Source of the DNA: Myxocyprinus asiaticus
Taxonomy: Eukaryota > Chordata > Actinopteri > Cypriniformes > Catostomidae
Direction of reading: 5' to 3'
Assembly: GCF_019703515.2 (NCBI RefSeq)
Contig: NC_059388.1
Location: forward strand, 6,041,979 to 6,105,978
Length of the DNA: 64,000 bases
The notes under the pieces are model-generated. The model did no database searches. It had not been told where the DNA came from and saw nothing but the letters and a program-made list of their open reading frames with translations. Positions 34,474 through 46,428 of this stretch are shown here, one piece after another (the first letter of the stretch is position 1; each line of letters starts with the position of its first letter). A program made the translations under genes and the position numbers.

Positions 34474-35312
34474 ATGGCAAAGAAGTCAAAATCCTCAGAC
34501 TCTGGAGACATTAAAAGACACTTACGTGTTCAAACTGAGGCCTCTGGCGGCCCTGCGAGCCTGGGACTCGATTTGGACGGCACGTCGAGAGAAGAAATCC
34601 AGCATCAACTGTCCAACATCTTGGTAATGCTAACGAGGGTTGTTGCTGACTTGGAGGATCTCGCTGTAATACGTTGATTGATTTCAGCGATGGAAACAAA
34701 ATTCTCTGAGTTGTTTACAAGAGTGACAGAAGTTGAAAGATGGATCGATTATCTTGAGTCATCGGAAAGGGAATTAGCCTCTAATCCGCCCGTGTCCAAA
34801 ACAGATTTGGAATTAATTTCGGAAAAACTGGAATATTTCGAAAATATGAACCAAAGGAATAACATACGAATTGCTGGAATTCCTGAGCATGAAGAGGGCA
34901 GAGATATGGTGAAATTCCTGGACGAGCCCTTCCCGAGTCTGCTTGACATAACAGGCCATAAACTGGAAATCGAGCGAGCTCACAGAGTCCCGGCTCGCAG
35001 ATCTACTGAGGGAGACAGGCCCCGATCGATAGTGGCCAAATTTCTGAAATCATCCGATAAAGATCTCGTGTTGCGCCAGGCGAGGAGCAAAGGGAAGCTT
35101 TCTTGGAAGAACCATAATATTTTCTTGTTCCCGGACTTTGCGAATTCGACGAGAGAAACGCGATCGGTTCAGGGAATGCAAGAAACACTTACACCAACAG
35201 AAGATAGCTTTTGCGCTGAAGTTCCCGGCCAAACTGAGAATAGAAACGAAGAATGGTCGCAAAGTATTTACATGTCCAAAACGGGCACTCTCCTTCATAA
35301 ATACATTGAAGT
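34474..35312 (+). pseudogene. L1 ORF1 (coiled-coil RNA-binding protein)
   Basis: The frame starts MAKKSKSSDSGDIKRHLRVQ. A stop (TGA after EDLAVIR) lies near 34,675. The frame resumes with METKFSELFTRVTEVERWID, a coiled-coil heptad region, then FENMNQRNNIRIAGIPEHEE, the RNA-recognition-motif start of the transposase-22 family, and HKLEIERAHRVPARR and FLKSSDKDLVLRQARSKGKL of the C-terminal domain. After FPDFANSTRE a frameshift loses the last 50 or so residues. ORF1 protein packages L1 RNA. The copy is dead but well preserved. Confidence 0.8.
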
Positions 35313-36289
35313 AAGCCATTTGATGTTTCTTATATTAGTGGACTGCCTCATTGTTGAGGACCTGTATTATCTGAGAAAGCTGGGTGCCATTTTTGTTTCT
35401 TTTTGCGTTGGCTCCGCCTAGCGGCTGGAGTTTGTTTTATGGCATGACTCCAAGAAACTTTTGCATTGACGGAAGATCTTTTTTTACACTGAAGTTCCCG
35501 GCCAGATCGAGAATGGACACTATGGATGACCGCAAAATATCTACATGCTCACATAAAGGATGTCTTTTATAAAGTTGATGGGCTGAGTAAGTTATGGTGT
35601 TTTTTTTTTTGTTTTGTTTTTTTGCGCGGGCTCCGAGTTAGTTTGGCTCTTGATCATCCGAGGAACCGGGATGCAGGTTTTGTTTTTCGTGTGTGGAATT
35701 ACACTACTTCGGGACAGTTGTGGATAAATCTGTTCATTCTTTGTGCTTATGCCTCCTGCTGGCTGGAGTTTGTTTTTGTGGAGTATTTTTAAGGGACAGT
35801 AGAATGATTACGTCATCTGCTGCACTCATAACAGCCGGCTCATTGAACAAATGTTTGTTTGTCCGAGGAAACTGAACGGCTTTATATCAGCTGGAGTTTG
35901 TTTTGTGGAGGAACACACCTTCGAGACAGTTCTGTGAATGAATCTACATGTTTTTTCTGTTATTCTGCCTGTTGGCTGGGGTCTGTTTTACAAAGTATTT
36001 TCTGTTATGTAATTTTGCCTCACAAAATTTGTGCAGAAACACCGGATACCTTGAATAATCCGATTGCAAAGTTGTCGCGGGGGTTCTCTTAGGCATACAT
36101 GGACTCTTTGAGTTTTGAGGGATTGATGCCGGTTGGCGCTGTCGTGCGTGGGGTTAATGCGCACGTTTATCTATTTTCTGTTTGTTTTGTTCGTGGGGAA
36201 GTTTGGGGTTTGATTGTTTCATTAATGGGGAATGTGGTCTGTGTAATCTTGTTTTTGACACACAATTTTTTTTTTATTATTATATCAAT

Positions 36290-37300
36290 ATGTCAAATGT
36301 TAATATGAATAAGTTGTCTCTCCACATGGAATGTGAATGGGTTGGGGCACCCTATAAAAAGAAGGAAGGTTATTTCTTTTCTTAAACTTAAGAAATATGA
36401 TATAGTGTTTCTTCAAGAAACACATCTTCCGCCGCAGGAAGCTGAAAAATTTGGTAAGATATGGGGTGGACATGTTTTCTTTAGTGCTGGTTCAAGTAAG
36501 AGCAGGGGAGTCATTACAATGATAAATAAGCATCTACAATTCAAATGTCTCAAACTTATTATAGATAAATTAGGAAGAGTCATTGTTGTTTTAGGAGAAA
36601 TTCAGGGGAAAAGGTTGAGGTTTGACTAATATTTACGCACCTAACGCTGATGATCTGGGCTTTTTTATAGATCTTGATGGGATGTTGCGAGCTGCTGGCA
36701 CCCCTCATGACATAATATTGGGAGGAGACTTTAATCTTTTGATGGACTCAGTCCTTGATCATAGTGAAGCAAAAGTGTGCAAGCCCCCTAGAGCAACACT
36801 GACACTTCACAGGATGTGTAAAAATCTTGGTCTTGCAGATATCTGACGACTTTTGAACCCATCTGTTAGGGACTATAATTTTTTTTTCATCAGTTCATAA
36901 GATTTACTCTAGAATAGATTATTTTTTTTTATTTGTTTTTATATCTAAGTCCCTCATTTCATCTGTTGTGGATTGCTCAATTGGAAACATTTTAGTCTCA
37001 GATCATGCCCTGGTGAACTTGGAGATGTTGCCACATACAGAGAAAAAGAAATCATATAGTTGTCACTTTTAATGTATCCCTTTTGCAAAATCCTGATTTC
37101 CAACAAATGTTAAAGACTGAAATCAATGTCTATATGGAGACCAACTGGTCCTCAGTATCTTCTGTGGGCATGGCTTGGGAGGCACTTAAGGCTGTTCTTA
37201 GGGGTCGGATCATACAGTATGCCTCATTCACCAAAAAATCCAAAGCACGAGAACTCGTGGAGTTGGAAGGAAATATTAAATGGGACTTATTAATCCCTGC
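36290..37300 (+). pseudogene. L1 ORF2 endonuclease region
   Basis: Fragments in several frames encode HPIKRRKVISFLKLKKYDIV, FLQETHLPPQEAEKFGKIWG, SRGVITMINKHLQFKC, IYAPNADDLGFFIDLD and ILGGDFNLLMDSVLDHSEAK, then degenerate sequence with LVSDHALVNLEM. QETHL, GDFN and SDH are the catalytic motifs of the AP-type endonuclease. There are at least three frameshifts and stops (for example after LGLADI at about 36,844). No RT motifs follow. Confidence 0.8.
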
Positions 37301-37400
37301 TTTGTCCCATGTAATGTGTTCAAAGGCTAGATGCACGCAGTCCATTTGTGATGCATCTTTTTTAATATCCTTTCTGTTCTTTACCGACAGTTGTTAATCA

Positions 37401-38945
37401 AAAATAACAATAAGAAAATTTTAATTATAAATATACAGTAGCTGCAAGCAGCAATTAACAGGGTTCAGGTGATCAAAGGCATATAAGTACATATGTAATA
37501 GATATTAAGTATTTGTAAGACATTCCGTTAGCACCTAAAACAGAGATAAATTGGCATAATTTTAAGAACTATCAGGTTGAGAACCAATAGGGTGATGGCA
37601 TTTTTAAAATTTCTGACTGTTATAGCGCCATCTATTGTCCAATTTCCACAAAATTGCCTGCTTCCCCAGAATCATATGTTGTATATGTGTACTAAATTGT
37701 ATGAAAATCGTATTTATCGTTTAGGATCTAAAGGGCCTATTTACACTTGGCCACTTCATGCGTTTTTATTGATCAGATAGCTGTCAGATTGAAAAAGCAC
37801 ATTCCATTTACCTTTGGCCACATCAATGTGTCTCCAACAAACAGATATGTTATATGCAAGTAAAACAGTGTTTACTTCTGTGATTATGCTAATTTCGGAC
37901 AGTGAATTTAAAAGATGTGCTTTATTATTTGAATCCATGTGAATTTGCCCAGCACTTAAGGCGCATCAGCTGCGCTCATGTCAGTGTTTAGTTTCAGTTT
38001 CATCAGCGATAAATGAGGAGTCTCTCCTACAACATGCATTGTCTCTTTCTTTGTTATGTGGGGACTATTCAAATGAGCCCTGTTCCTGCATCACTATGGG
38101 GCCGTTTCAGAATGAGTCATTTTTGCAGATTGGAAACAATAAATGCTTCTTTTTTTTTTTTTTTTTTTTTTTTAAAGGACTAGAGAGGAAGTTTTCAGTT
38201 CTGAAACTTACAGTATGTTTTTATAGTACAATATATATAAAAATATCAAGAAAAAAAACTTGATTCTTCATGACCTCTTAAAAAATTAAGTTACTCCATT
38301 AGTATTCAGTATATTTTTTTCCCCCATCATTGTACACTGTGGATGATTTTCGTTAAGGAGGGTCCTTGGTGCCATTGTACACTAATCAAGAATTTATGAA
38401 TTTTGATGCATATTTGTTTTCAATATGGGTCAAAAATGACTCAAAGGTTAAAAGGAGGGTGCATTTTCTAAGACAGTAGGATGGATATATATATATATAG
38501 TGTTAGGATAATTCGCAGATGCAGAGCGATCAGCTCGTAACATACTATAACATTATCTGTCCCTGCAGATTGGGACAAACTGTCCCGTTGGGACAACTTT
38601 TAATTATTATTGGATAAACTGTTCATTATTATTAGAAAAAGGTCTATTCACACCAAATCCGAGATGAATTTGCGAGATGAACTGCAGACGAATTGTCTAT
38701 TCACATCAAGACGAGACCATTTTTCTCTGTGAATAATTGATGGCACTTAACGAAAGCAATTTTGTTCCAGTACACAAATCAAAATGTTTGTTAAAAGCCT
38801 GCTAACAATTTCTGAATTGCAAGACTAATTAAAATATTCAAACAAAATTTTGTTCGTCAGGTGTTTATGCCACGTTCCAGGTGAAGTCGGAGGTGGGAAT
38901 ACCCGAGTTTGAATTTCCTACTTCCGAACTCAATGCGTTTCAAGT
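37401..38945. other. Intron 1 DNA with fragments of dispersed repeats
   Basis: Bases 37,439-37,470 ('GTAGCTGCAAGCAGCAATTAA') and 38,640-38,720 ('TATTCACACCAAATCCGAG' and similar) look like ends of fish DNA-element families. A T27 run lies at 38,150-38,174. No gene was found. Assignments are from general similarity. Confidence 0.4.
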
Positions 38946-39345
38946 AGGCTTGGGATCAATGCCTTTTTCACGCATTGATAATCGGAAGATTTTCCTGATG
39001 ATTATCGATATATATTGGGATTTTGTTCAGATATAAATAGGGCTTTTCATTGCACAATAGTATTTGTCTCTTCAGACATATTTCTCAAGACAACTTTGGT
39101 AAAGTGTGAGCAGCAGAAAAAATGAAAGGGGGTTGTACACCGGACATGTCTGGCGGATGACATGGCACATTCTAAAATTCAAAACAATTATTTCATTTCT
39201 ACAAAGATACGCACATACCGCCAATGCTCAGCATCAACATTCTGAAGTTTCACAGAGTGCAACTTGCATAGTTGTCCATTAAATTAGACTTTCAACATTA
39301 TCAATGGACAAAGAATATTTACTCTAGCCATTACTGGATGATATA

Positions 39346-40945
39346 CAGTAGAAGTCAGAAGTTTACATACACCTTAGCCAAATATATTTAAACTCAGTTT
39401 TTCACAATTCCTGACATTTAATCGTAGAAAACATTCCCTTTCTTGGGTCAGTTAGGATCACTATTTGTTTTTAAGAATGTGAAATGTCAGAATAATAGTG
39501 GAGAGAATGATTTCAACTTTTATTTCTTTCATCACATTCCCAGTGGGTCAGAAGTTTACATACAATTTGTTAGTATTTGGCAGCTTTGCCTTTATATTGT
39601 TTAACTTGGGTCAGAAATTTTGGGTAGCCTTCCACAAGCTTCTCACAATAAGTTGCTGGAATTTTGGCCCATTCCTCCAGACAAAACTGGTGTAAATGTG
39701 TCAGGTTTGTAGGCCTCCTTGCTTGCACATGCTTTTTCAGTTCTGTCCACAAATGTTCTATTAGATTGAGGTCAGGGCTTTGTAATGGCCACTCCAGTAC
39801 CTTGACTTTGTTGTCCTTAAGCCATTTTGCCCCAACTTTGGAGGTATGCTTGGGGTCATTGTCCATTTGGAAGACCCGTTTGCGACCGATCTTTAACTTC
39901 CTGGCTGATGTCTTGAAATGCTGCTTCAATATATCCACACAATTCCTCATGATGCTGTCTATTTTGTGAAGTGCACCAGTCCCTCCTGCAGCAAAGCATC
40001 CCCACAACATGATACTGCCATCCCCCATGCTTCACGGTTGGGATGGTGTTCTTCGGCTTGCAAGCCTCACCCTTTTTCCTCCAAACACAACGATGGTCAT
40101 TATGGCCAAAAAAAGTTACATTTTTGTTTCATCAGATCAAAGGAAATTTCTCCAGAAAGTAAGATCTTTGTCCCCATGTGCACTTGCAAACTGTAGTCTG
40201 GCTTTTTTATGGCGGTTTTGGAGCATTGATTTCTTCCTTGCTGAGCAGCCTTTAAGGTTATGTCGACATAGGACTTGTTTTACTGTGGATATAGATTATT
40301 ATCTACCTGTTTCTTCCAGCATCTTCACAATGTCCTTTGCTGTTGTTCTGGGATTGATTTGCACTTTTTGCACCAAACTACGTTCATTTCTAGGAGACAG
40401 GATGCACCTCCTTCCTGAGCGGTATGATGGCTGCGTAGTCCCATGGCGTACAATTATTTGTACAGATGAACGTGGTACCTTCAGGCATTTGGAAATTGCT
40501 TCCAAGGATGAACCAGACTTGTGGAGGTCCACACATTTTTCTTTTCTGAGGTCTTGTCTGATTTCTTTTGGTTTTCCCATGGCACTGAGTTTGAAGGTAG
40601 GCCTTAAAATACATCCACAGGAACACCTCCAATTGACTCCATTTAGCCTATCAGAAGCTAATTGCCTAAAGGCTTGACATAATTTTCTGGAATTTTCCAA
40701 GCTGCTTAAAGGCATAGTTAACTTAAGTGAAGGTAAACTTCAGACCCACTGGAATTGTGATATAGTCAATTAAAAGTAAAACAGTCTGTCTGTAAATAAT
40801 TGTTGGAAAAATTACTTGTGTCATGCACAAAGTAGATGTCTTAAACGACTTGCCAAAACTATAGTTTGCTAATATGAAATGTGTGGAGTGGTTAAAAAAT
40901 GAGTGTGTCACAACCTAAGTGTATGTAAACTTCTGACTTCAACTG
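39346..40945 (-). mobile_element. Complete-length Tc1-like transposon (1.6 kb)
   Basis: Terminal repeats CAGTAGAAGTCAGAAGTTTA (39,346) and GTAAACTTCTGACTTCAACTG (to 40,945) are each flanked by TA. It is the same family as the + strand copy at 18,011-20,803. The length, 1,600 bp, is that of an intact Tc1 element. Confidence 0.92.
39570..40580 (-). pseudogene. Tc1 transposase, frameshifted
   Basis: The minus-strand ATG at 40,580 begins MGKPKEIRQDLRK, then FKCLKVPRSSVQIIV-type helix-turn-helix sequence and VQINPRTTAKDIVKMLEETG. The middle third is broken by stops. The C-terminal part (39,570-40,028) encodes [40 protein letters not shown] with the second Asp, and SPDLNLIEHLWTELKKH with the catalytic Glu, ending KGKAAKY near the normal C-terminus. 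Catalytic residues are present but the frame is not continuous, so this copy is inactive. Confidence 0.88.
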
Positions 40946-41200
40946 TATGTATCTTTCATATAGCCTATACATTGTATTTTCAGTTACAAGTATGTCGTTT
41001 AGTGGTTTGACCGCTTGAATGAAAGATCTATTCAAGGCTACATACAGAGAAATTGCATAATAAACATTGCCATTTCTAATTGTTCAGTTTGCGCAGTTAC
41101 ACCAGTTTCACTAACCTAAAAAACTCATCGTAACTTTGTTCATTTTTTAAAAAGTTTTGTAAATTTGGACTACCATGTCCTGTGCCGCTTCAACTCATCC

Positions 41201-41233
<33 letters not shown>

Positions 41234-41433
41234 GTGTGCGTGTGTGCGCGCGCACTTCAGTAAATGGTATATAGTTGTGGTCTCCCAACACTATTACGCC
41301 AGACAGTTAAACAGAGGCCAACTGAGTGTATTGGAAAACATGCAAACTGGGCTTCTAATTTAAATGTCAGCTAATTTTAATATATCGATGCCTCAAATAA
41401 TAATCGATATATCGATATTTCATGACATCCCTA

Positions 41434-42084
41434 GTTTTCAGTCAATCACACATCAAATATAATGGCATGGACAGACTTTCAGATGCTAGATGGCTGGCTA
41501 TCTAGTAGCTATTTAATGAGCAAAGAAGGTTAAAACATAAGCATTCTTCTTAATATCTTGTATGTTTCTTGTATATAGTATGTTCTCTTCTCGCTGAGGT
41601 CAAGGTTGATCGATCTACCCCGACTCCACGATTCGGATGTTTGACTTCAAGCAACGTTCCAGCCATTATTTTCAAGCCACCAACACGCTGGAGATTGTAG
41701 CTGCAGGGCTTTGAATACATGACTAAAAGCACTTATTTCATCGGTCGGTCAGTTTTCAAACCCGCACCGATGATCAGCCAAATCAATTTCATAACTCAAA
41801 ATATGCCACATATTTTAAAGCCTCTTATGCATTATCAGATTTCCTTTACTTGTAGGCCTCAAACTCAATGTCATAATTAAAAGACAAAGTAACTAAAAGT
41901 GATACATTTCAACCCCTAAAGCAGGACAAGCTTTGACTTGCGGAAAATTGGCTCTTGGTTGGTCAACAATATTTAAATCCGGTCCAATTTATGTTAGACC
42001 CTCAAACTTTTCATGAGGTCGTTGTCTGTTCAACTCCACTGCTTATGTCAGCGTCTTTACATTTTCTGTTCTTCTTTTTTGCAG
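41434..42084. other. Distal intron 1 of st8sia1
   Basis: No mobile element or gene recognised. A GT microsatellite lies upstream at 41,203-41,250. The last 30 bases form the polypyrimidine tract of exon 2. Confidence 0.5.
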
Positions 42085-42229
42085 GAAGTTACTCACAGAA
42101 TGCTGTGACCCAAAAAGGATGTTTGCCGTGACAAAGGAGAACTCGCCAATTGGCAAAGTCCTGTGGTATGACGGGGAGCTCTACCATTACCACACAGTTA
42201 ACAATGAGACCTACCCATTCTTTCTTCAG
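42085..42229 (+). CDS. st8sia1: st8sia1 exon 2
   Basis: A pyrimidine-rich tract and TTTTTTGCAG precede base 42,085. The exon completes the split Arg codon and encodes 48 residues (KLLTECCDPKRMFAVTKENS, then PIGKVLWYDGELYHYHTVNN, then ETYPFFLQ). It ends CAG|GTACTG in phase 0. The ECCDP.....VTK.NSP.GK..WYDGE block is the stem-proximal region specific to ST8SIA1 and precedes the first sialylmotif. A sequon NET lies at about residue 111. There are no stops or indels. Intron 1 upstream is about 16.5 kb and intron 2 downstream about 20 kb, both crowded with mobile elements. Confidence 0.93.
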
Positions 42230-42770
42230 GTACTGTCCTTTATAGAAGCCCAAGATGTGGAAGGAACATAACAAACAAATGACTTCAGGAATAAGACAGG
42301 TCCAGAAATACACACTGTAGCTGTTAAAGATATGTGCAAACCTAATAGGACACCCCAACCCTATGGGGTTATGAAATTCTGGTTAAATTTAATTATGTAG
42401 ACCTCTATGGAGCCAAATTAGTGACTAAAGTATTTTGAATCTGAAAAATAGAAATGTAAATAAAAGGAATTATCAATACCTTATTATAATTATACCTTCA
42501 ACAATTGCCACCGGTCCAGCTGTGTGGCAATAAAAGTTTCAAATCTAATCTAATAAAGGAGCTGAGCCAACTATTCAGATCTTTTAACACCCTATTTGAA
42601 AACCGAATAGGAACCATTTGAATGGGATACAACAATTTGGGCAAAACATTCATCTTTACAAGTGATATCCTTCCTAGCCATGAGTTAGGTAAGGAATTCC
42701 AACGCTCTAAATTCTGTCATATCTTCTCAAACAAAGGGACAAAATTAGATTTATGGGTCATTGACAAATA

Positions 42771-43652
42771 AGGTTGCCTGAGGTGCTAAAAATTTGAAAT
42801 ATTTTAAAAATCTGGTTTAAAACAAGTATGTCATGTCTGTAGACATGTAATCTTTGAGTTCATGTTGTTTTTACAAATTGTTTGAAAAACATTTATAGCA
42901 TTTTGCACAAATAATTTATTTAATGACTTTATGCCATGTGGTGCAACCATCAAGTAAAAGATATTTAAATAGTTTCCTTGCACATTGCATACATGAGTGT
43001 ACACAACTTCATCATTAATTTCAAAAACGTTTTCAAACATTTGTTTCAAGGTAAAAAATATTTTTTAAGAATATCATTAATTTTAAAGTCAAGAATGTAA
43101 AGACATTTTCTCATGATTGCACCAAATAACCTGAACCATATTTTTATTAAAATGTCAAAATATTGATATTTAATGAAATGACAAAATAATGATTTTGTGG
43201 GTCTAAAGAGATCTTCTCTGTTTTATGATTTTTGTCACATGACAAAAACATTTCTACCTACATGTTGGTTACACCACATGACTGATTTGGTGGACAAAAG
43301 TTTTTCAAATATTAATCATATTTTAAAATAAAATTGTTTCACTGCATTTTTTAAAGAAATAATAAAAGATAATTCAGCACAACTCATGCCAACATTTCTT
43401 TTTTTCAAGAATTCCAGATTTAATGAGACTTTGACATTTTTTTACTGTCTCTGGACGGTTGCACCACATGACATTTTTTACTTCAAGCCCTAGAAAAAAT
43501 GTCAATTGAGTCTGAACTCAGTAATTGAAAACATGTTCATCATAGAAGATGTGAATTCAAGTAATTGTTTTGTGTGAATTGAATTTGTAATGTATTTTTG
43601 AATAATTTATTATATGCGGACAAAAAAATTAGCCTCACATCATTGACCCTTA
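42771..43652. other. Unassigned AT-rich segment between L1 pieces
   Basis: It contains 'GTTGCACCACATGAC'-type motifs at about 43,270 and 43,455 and 'GGTGCAACCATC' at 42,941, so it may be a further non-autonomous element. Boundaries could not be fixed. Confidence 0.4.
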
Positions 43653-45131
43653 TAAACTCAGCAAAAAAAGAAATGTCCTCTCACTTTCAACTGCTTTTAT
43701 TTTCAGCAAACTTAACATGTGTAAATATTTGTATGAACAAAGATTCAACAACTAAGACAAAAACTGAACAAGTTTCACAGACATGTGACTAACAGAAATG
43801 GAATAATGTGTCCCTGAACAAAGGGGGGGTCAAAATCAAAAGTAACAGTAAGAATCTGGTGTGGCCACCAGCTGCATTAAGTACTGCAGTGCATCTCCTC
43901 CTCATGGACTGCACCAGATTTGCCAGTTCTTGCTGTGAGATGTTACCACACTCTTCCACCAAGGCACTTGCAAGTTCCCGGACATTTCTGAGGGAATGGC
44001 CCTAGCCCTCACCCTAGATCCAACAGGTCCCAGACGTGCTCAATGGGATTGAGATCCGGGCTCTTCGCTGGCCATGGCAGAACACTGACATTCCTGTCTT
44101 GCAGGAAATCACGCACAGAACGAGCAGTATGGCTGGTGGCATTGTCATGCTGGAGGGTCATGTCAGGATGAGCCTGCAGGAAGGGTACCACATGAGGGAG
44201 GAGGATGTCTTCCCTGTAACGCGCAGCATTGAGATTGCCTGCAATGACAACAAGCTCAGTCTGATGATGCTGTGACACACCACCCCAGACCATGACAGAC
44301 CCTCCACCTCCAAATCGATCCCGCTCCAGAGTACAGGCCTCAGTGTGACGATAAACGCGAGTCCGACCATCATCCCTGGTGAGACAAAACCATGACTCAT
44401 CAGTGAAGAGCACTTTTTGCCAGTCTTGTCTGGTCCGGCGAAGGTGGGTTTGTGCCCATAGGCAACATTGTTGCCGGTGATGTGTGGTAAGTACCTACCT
44501 TACAACAGGCCTACAAGCCCTCAGTCCAGCCTCTCTCAGCCTATTGCGGACAGTCTGAGCACTGATGGAGGGATTGTGCATTCCTGGTGTAACTTGGGCA
44601 GTTGTTGTTGCCATCCTGTACCTGTCCCGCAGGTGTGATATTCGGATGTACCGATCCTGTGCAGGTGTTGTTACACATGGTCTGCCACTGCGAGGATGAT
44701 CAGCTGTCCTTCCTGTCTCCCTGTAGCGCTGTCTTAGGGGTCTCACAGAATGTATATTGCAATTTATTGCCCTGGCCACATCTGCAGTCCTCATGCCTCC
44801 ATGCAGCATGCCTAAGGCACGTTCACGCAGATGAGCAGGGACCCTGGGCATCTTTCATTTGGTGTTTTTCAGAGTCAGTAGAAAGGTCTCTTTAGTGTCC
44901 TACGTTTTTATAACTGTGACCTTAATTGCCTACCTTCTGTAAGCTGTTAGTGTCTTAACCACCGTTCCACAGGTGCATGTTCATTAATTATTTATGGTTC
45001 ATTGAACAAGCATGGAATATATTGTTTAAATCCTTTACAATAAAGATCTGTAAAGTTATTTGGATTTTTATAAAATTATCTTTAAAATACAGTGTCCTGA
45101 AAAAGGGACGTTTCTTTTTCTGCTGAGTTTA
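43653..45131 (-). mobile_element. Tc1-like transposon, second family
   Basis: Terminal repeats TAAACTCAGCAAAAAAAGAAA (43,653) and TTTCTTTTTCTGCTGAGTTTA (to 45,131) bound a 1.48-kb element. The same family occurs, truncated, at 59,262-60,075 on the + strand. Confidence 0.9.
44000..44851 (-). pseudogene. Tc1 transposase (second family), one break
   Basis: The minus-strand ATG at 44,851 starts MPRVPAHLRERALGMLHGGM and runs through a helix-turn-helix (ADVARAINCNIHSVRPLRQR, YRETGRTADHPRSGRP) to GLRACRPVVR at 44,495, where a stop occurs. The frame resumes at about 44,420 with VLFTDESWFCLTRDDGRTRV (first Asp), SVMVWGGVSQHHQTELVVIA, MTLQHDNATSHTARSVRDFL (second Asp) and SPDLNPIEHVWDLLD (catalytic Glu). 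The C-terminal tail is lost after a frameshift near 44,010. It is the best-preserved transposase here. Confidence 0.9.
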
Positions 45132-45888
45132 CATCTGCTTCAGTGATGAAGCAAAGCCTGAGGGAGACCATTTAAAAGGAAAACATGGTACAATATTAGG
45201 TTTAGTGATTAGAGTACCCATGGGCATAGCTTCTGATTTAGCTAGGTTAATTAATTTTCTATCCAGAAAATGTACTGAAACAAGTAATTAACTCAAGAGC
45301 TGGAACCAACTTCTCAGGATTCGTTAAAACACTAATACGTCATCAGCATAGAGTGTAATTTTATAACGTACATGTCCCAACTGTAAACCTGAAATAGACA
45401 TTGCCAATCTAACCACTTCAGCTAGTGGCTCTATAGCAATCGCGAATAGGAATGGTGACGAGGGACAACCTTGCCTGGTGCCTCTGTACATAGGAAAATA
45501 ATCTGATCTAAACCCATTTGTCAGAACTGCAGAACATGAATCTGTGTATAACACTCTAAACCACTGAACAAAATTGTCACCAAGGCCAAATTTCTCCAAA
45601 GCATAAAAAAGAGAGGACCATTCAGTGCGGTCAAATGTCTTCTCTGCATCCAAAGAGAGCACTAAACCATCTATTGATTTTTGTTTAAATCTAATATTAT
45701 TTGAAGAATTTCTTTCCCTGTATTTATCCTGTTTGATCAACTCCAATAATAGTAGGCAGGATTTTGGGAATTTTGGAAAGCAATTTCTGATCAACATTCA
45801 ATAAAACAATTGGTCTATAAGAACAACACAAATCAGGGCTTTTACCTTTTTTAGTATAAGAGAAATTTAAGCTTGTTTAAGGGTCTAA

Positions 45889-46428
45889 AGGGGCTTTTCC
45901 ACTGCACGGTACGGCTCGACTCGACTCTGCTCACTTTTTGGTGGTTTTCCACTGTGGATAGTACCTGGTAACTAGTACTTTTTTTAGTACCACCTCGGTC
46001 GAGGTTCCAAGCGAGCCGAGCCGATACTAAATGTGATGTCAAAACCCTGCAGATCACTGATTGGTCATTGAGAATCGTCACTACCAGCGTCACTGGATTT
46101 GCGAGACGGGACATCAACCCACTAGTTTTAAATTTAGCAACAGCGATAGCAGTATCATTTGTTCACGCAACTTTCGAATTGTAAAAAGAAATGGCTGTGT
46201 GCAAAACCACGCTGTGGTCAATAAACGAAGTGCAGATGTTCCTCTCGTTAGTAGCCGAGGAGTACGTTAGTAGCTCTACGGCAGTAGAGGCGGCGTAACT
46301 ATGACGATCAGCCTATAATCCCACCCACGTATAGGCTGCACTAAACTGCAGTGGAAAAGCAAGCTCAGAAAAGTAAAACGAGCAGAGTCGAGTCGAGTCG
46401 AACCGTAACGTGCAGTGGAAAAGTGCCA
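45889..46428 (+). mobile_element. Harbinger-like MITE with Myb-like protein start
   Basis: Inverted ends 'CTTTTCCACTGCACGGTACGG' (left) and its counterpart 'CCGTAACGTGCAGTGGAAAAG' (right) extend for over 40 bases. TAA flanks both sides (45,886-45,888 and 46,429-46,431). An open frame at 46,191-46,295 begins MAVCKTTLWSINEVQMFLSL, which resembles the start of a Myb/SANT-like protein of Harbinger elements. It disrupts L1 ORF2. Confidence 0.8.
46191..46295 (+). pseudogene. Truncated Myb/SANT-like frame in the MITE
   Basis: The short + frame encodes 34 residues (MAVCKTTLWSINEVQMFLSL, then VAEEYVSSSTAVEAA). The W(S/T).(E)EV..FL.L.AE pattern resembles the first helix of SANT/Myb-like DNA-binding proteins encoded by Harbinger elements. 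The helix-turn-helix is incomplete because the internal part of the element is deleted. Confidence 0.5.

Larger units (their letters stand above)
34345..37400 (+). mobile_element. L1-like LINE, 5' half
   Basis: A 5' UTR (34,345-34,473), ORF1 (34,474-35,312), a long inter-ORF region (35,313-36,289) and the endonuclease part of ORF2 (36,290 to about 37,300) are present in order on the + strand. The 3' half (reverse transcriptase, 3' UTR) is missing, the reverse of the usual 5' truncation. The same family starts at 465 on the opposite strand. Confidence 0.8.
38946..41433. mobile_element. Possible hAT-like element hosting a Tc1 copy
   Basis: The left flank of the Tc1 (38,946-39,010: GGCTTGGGATCAATGCC, ATTATCGATATAT) and the right flank (41,380-41,433: ATCGATATATCGATATTTC, GACATCCCTAG) look like inverted ends of a 'TAGGGATG...' family with internal ATCGAT-rich sequence. 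No transposase is visible, and the ends are imperfect. Confidence 0.3.

Noticed and set aside
40009..40677. A 222-codon + strand frame
   Set aside because: It is the antisense of the Tc1 transposase encoded on the minus strand; MGKPKEIRQDLRK and the catalytic blocks are on the other strand.
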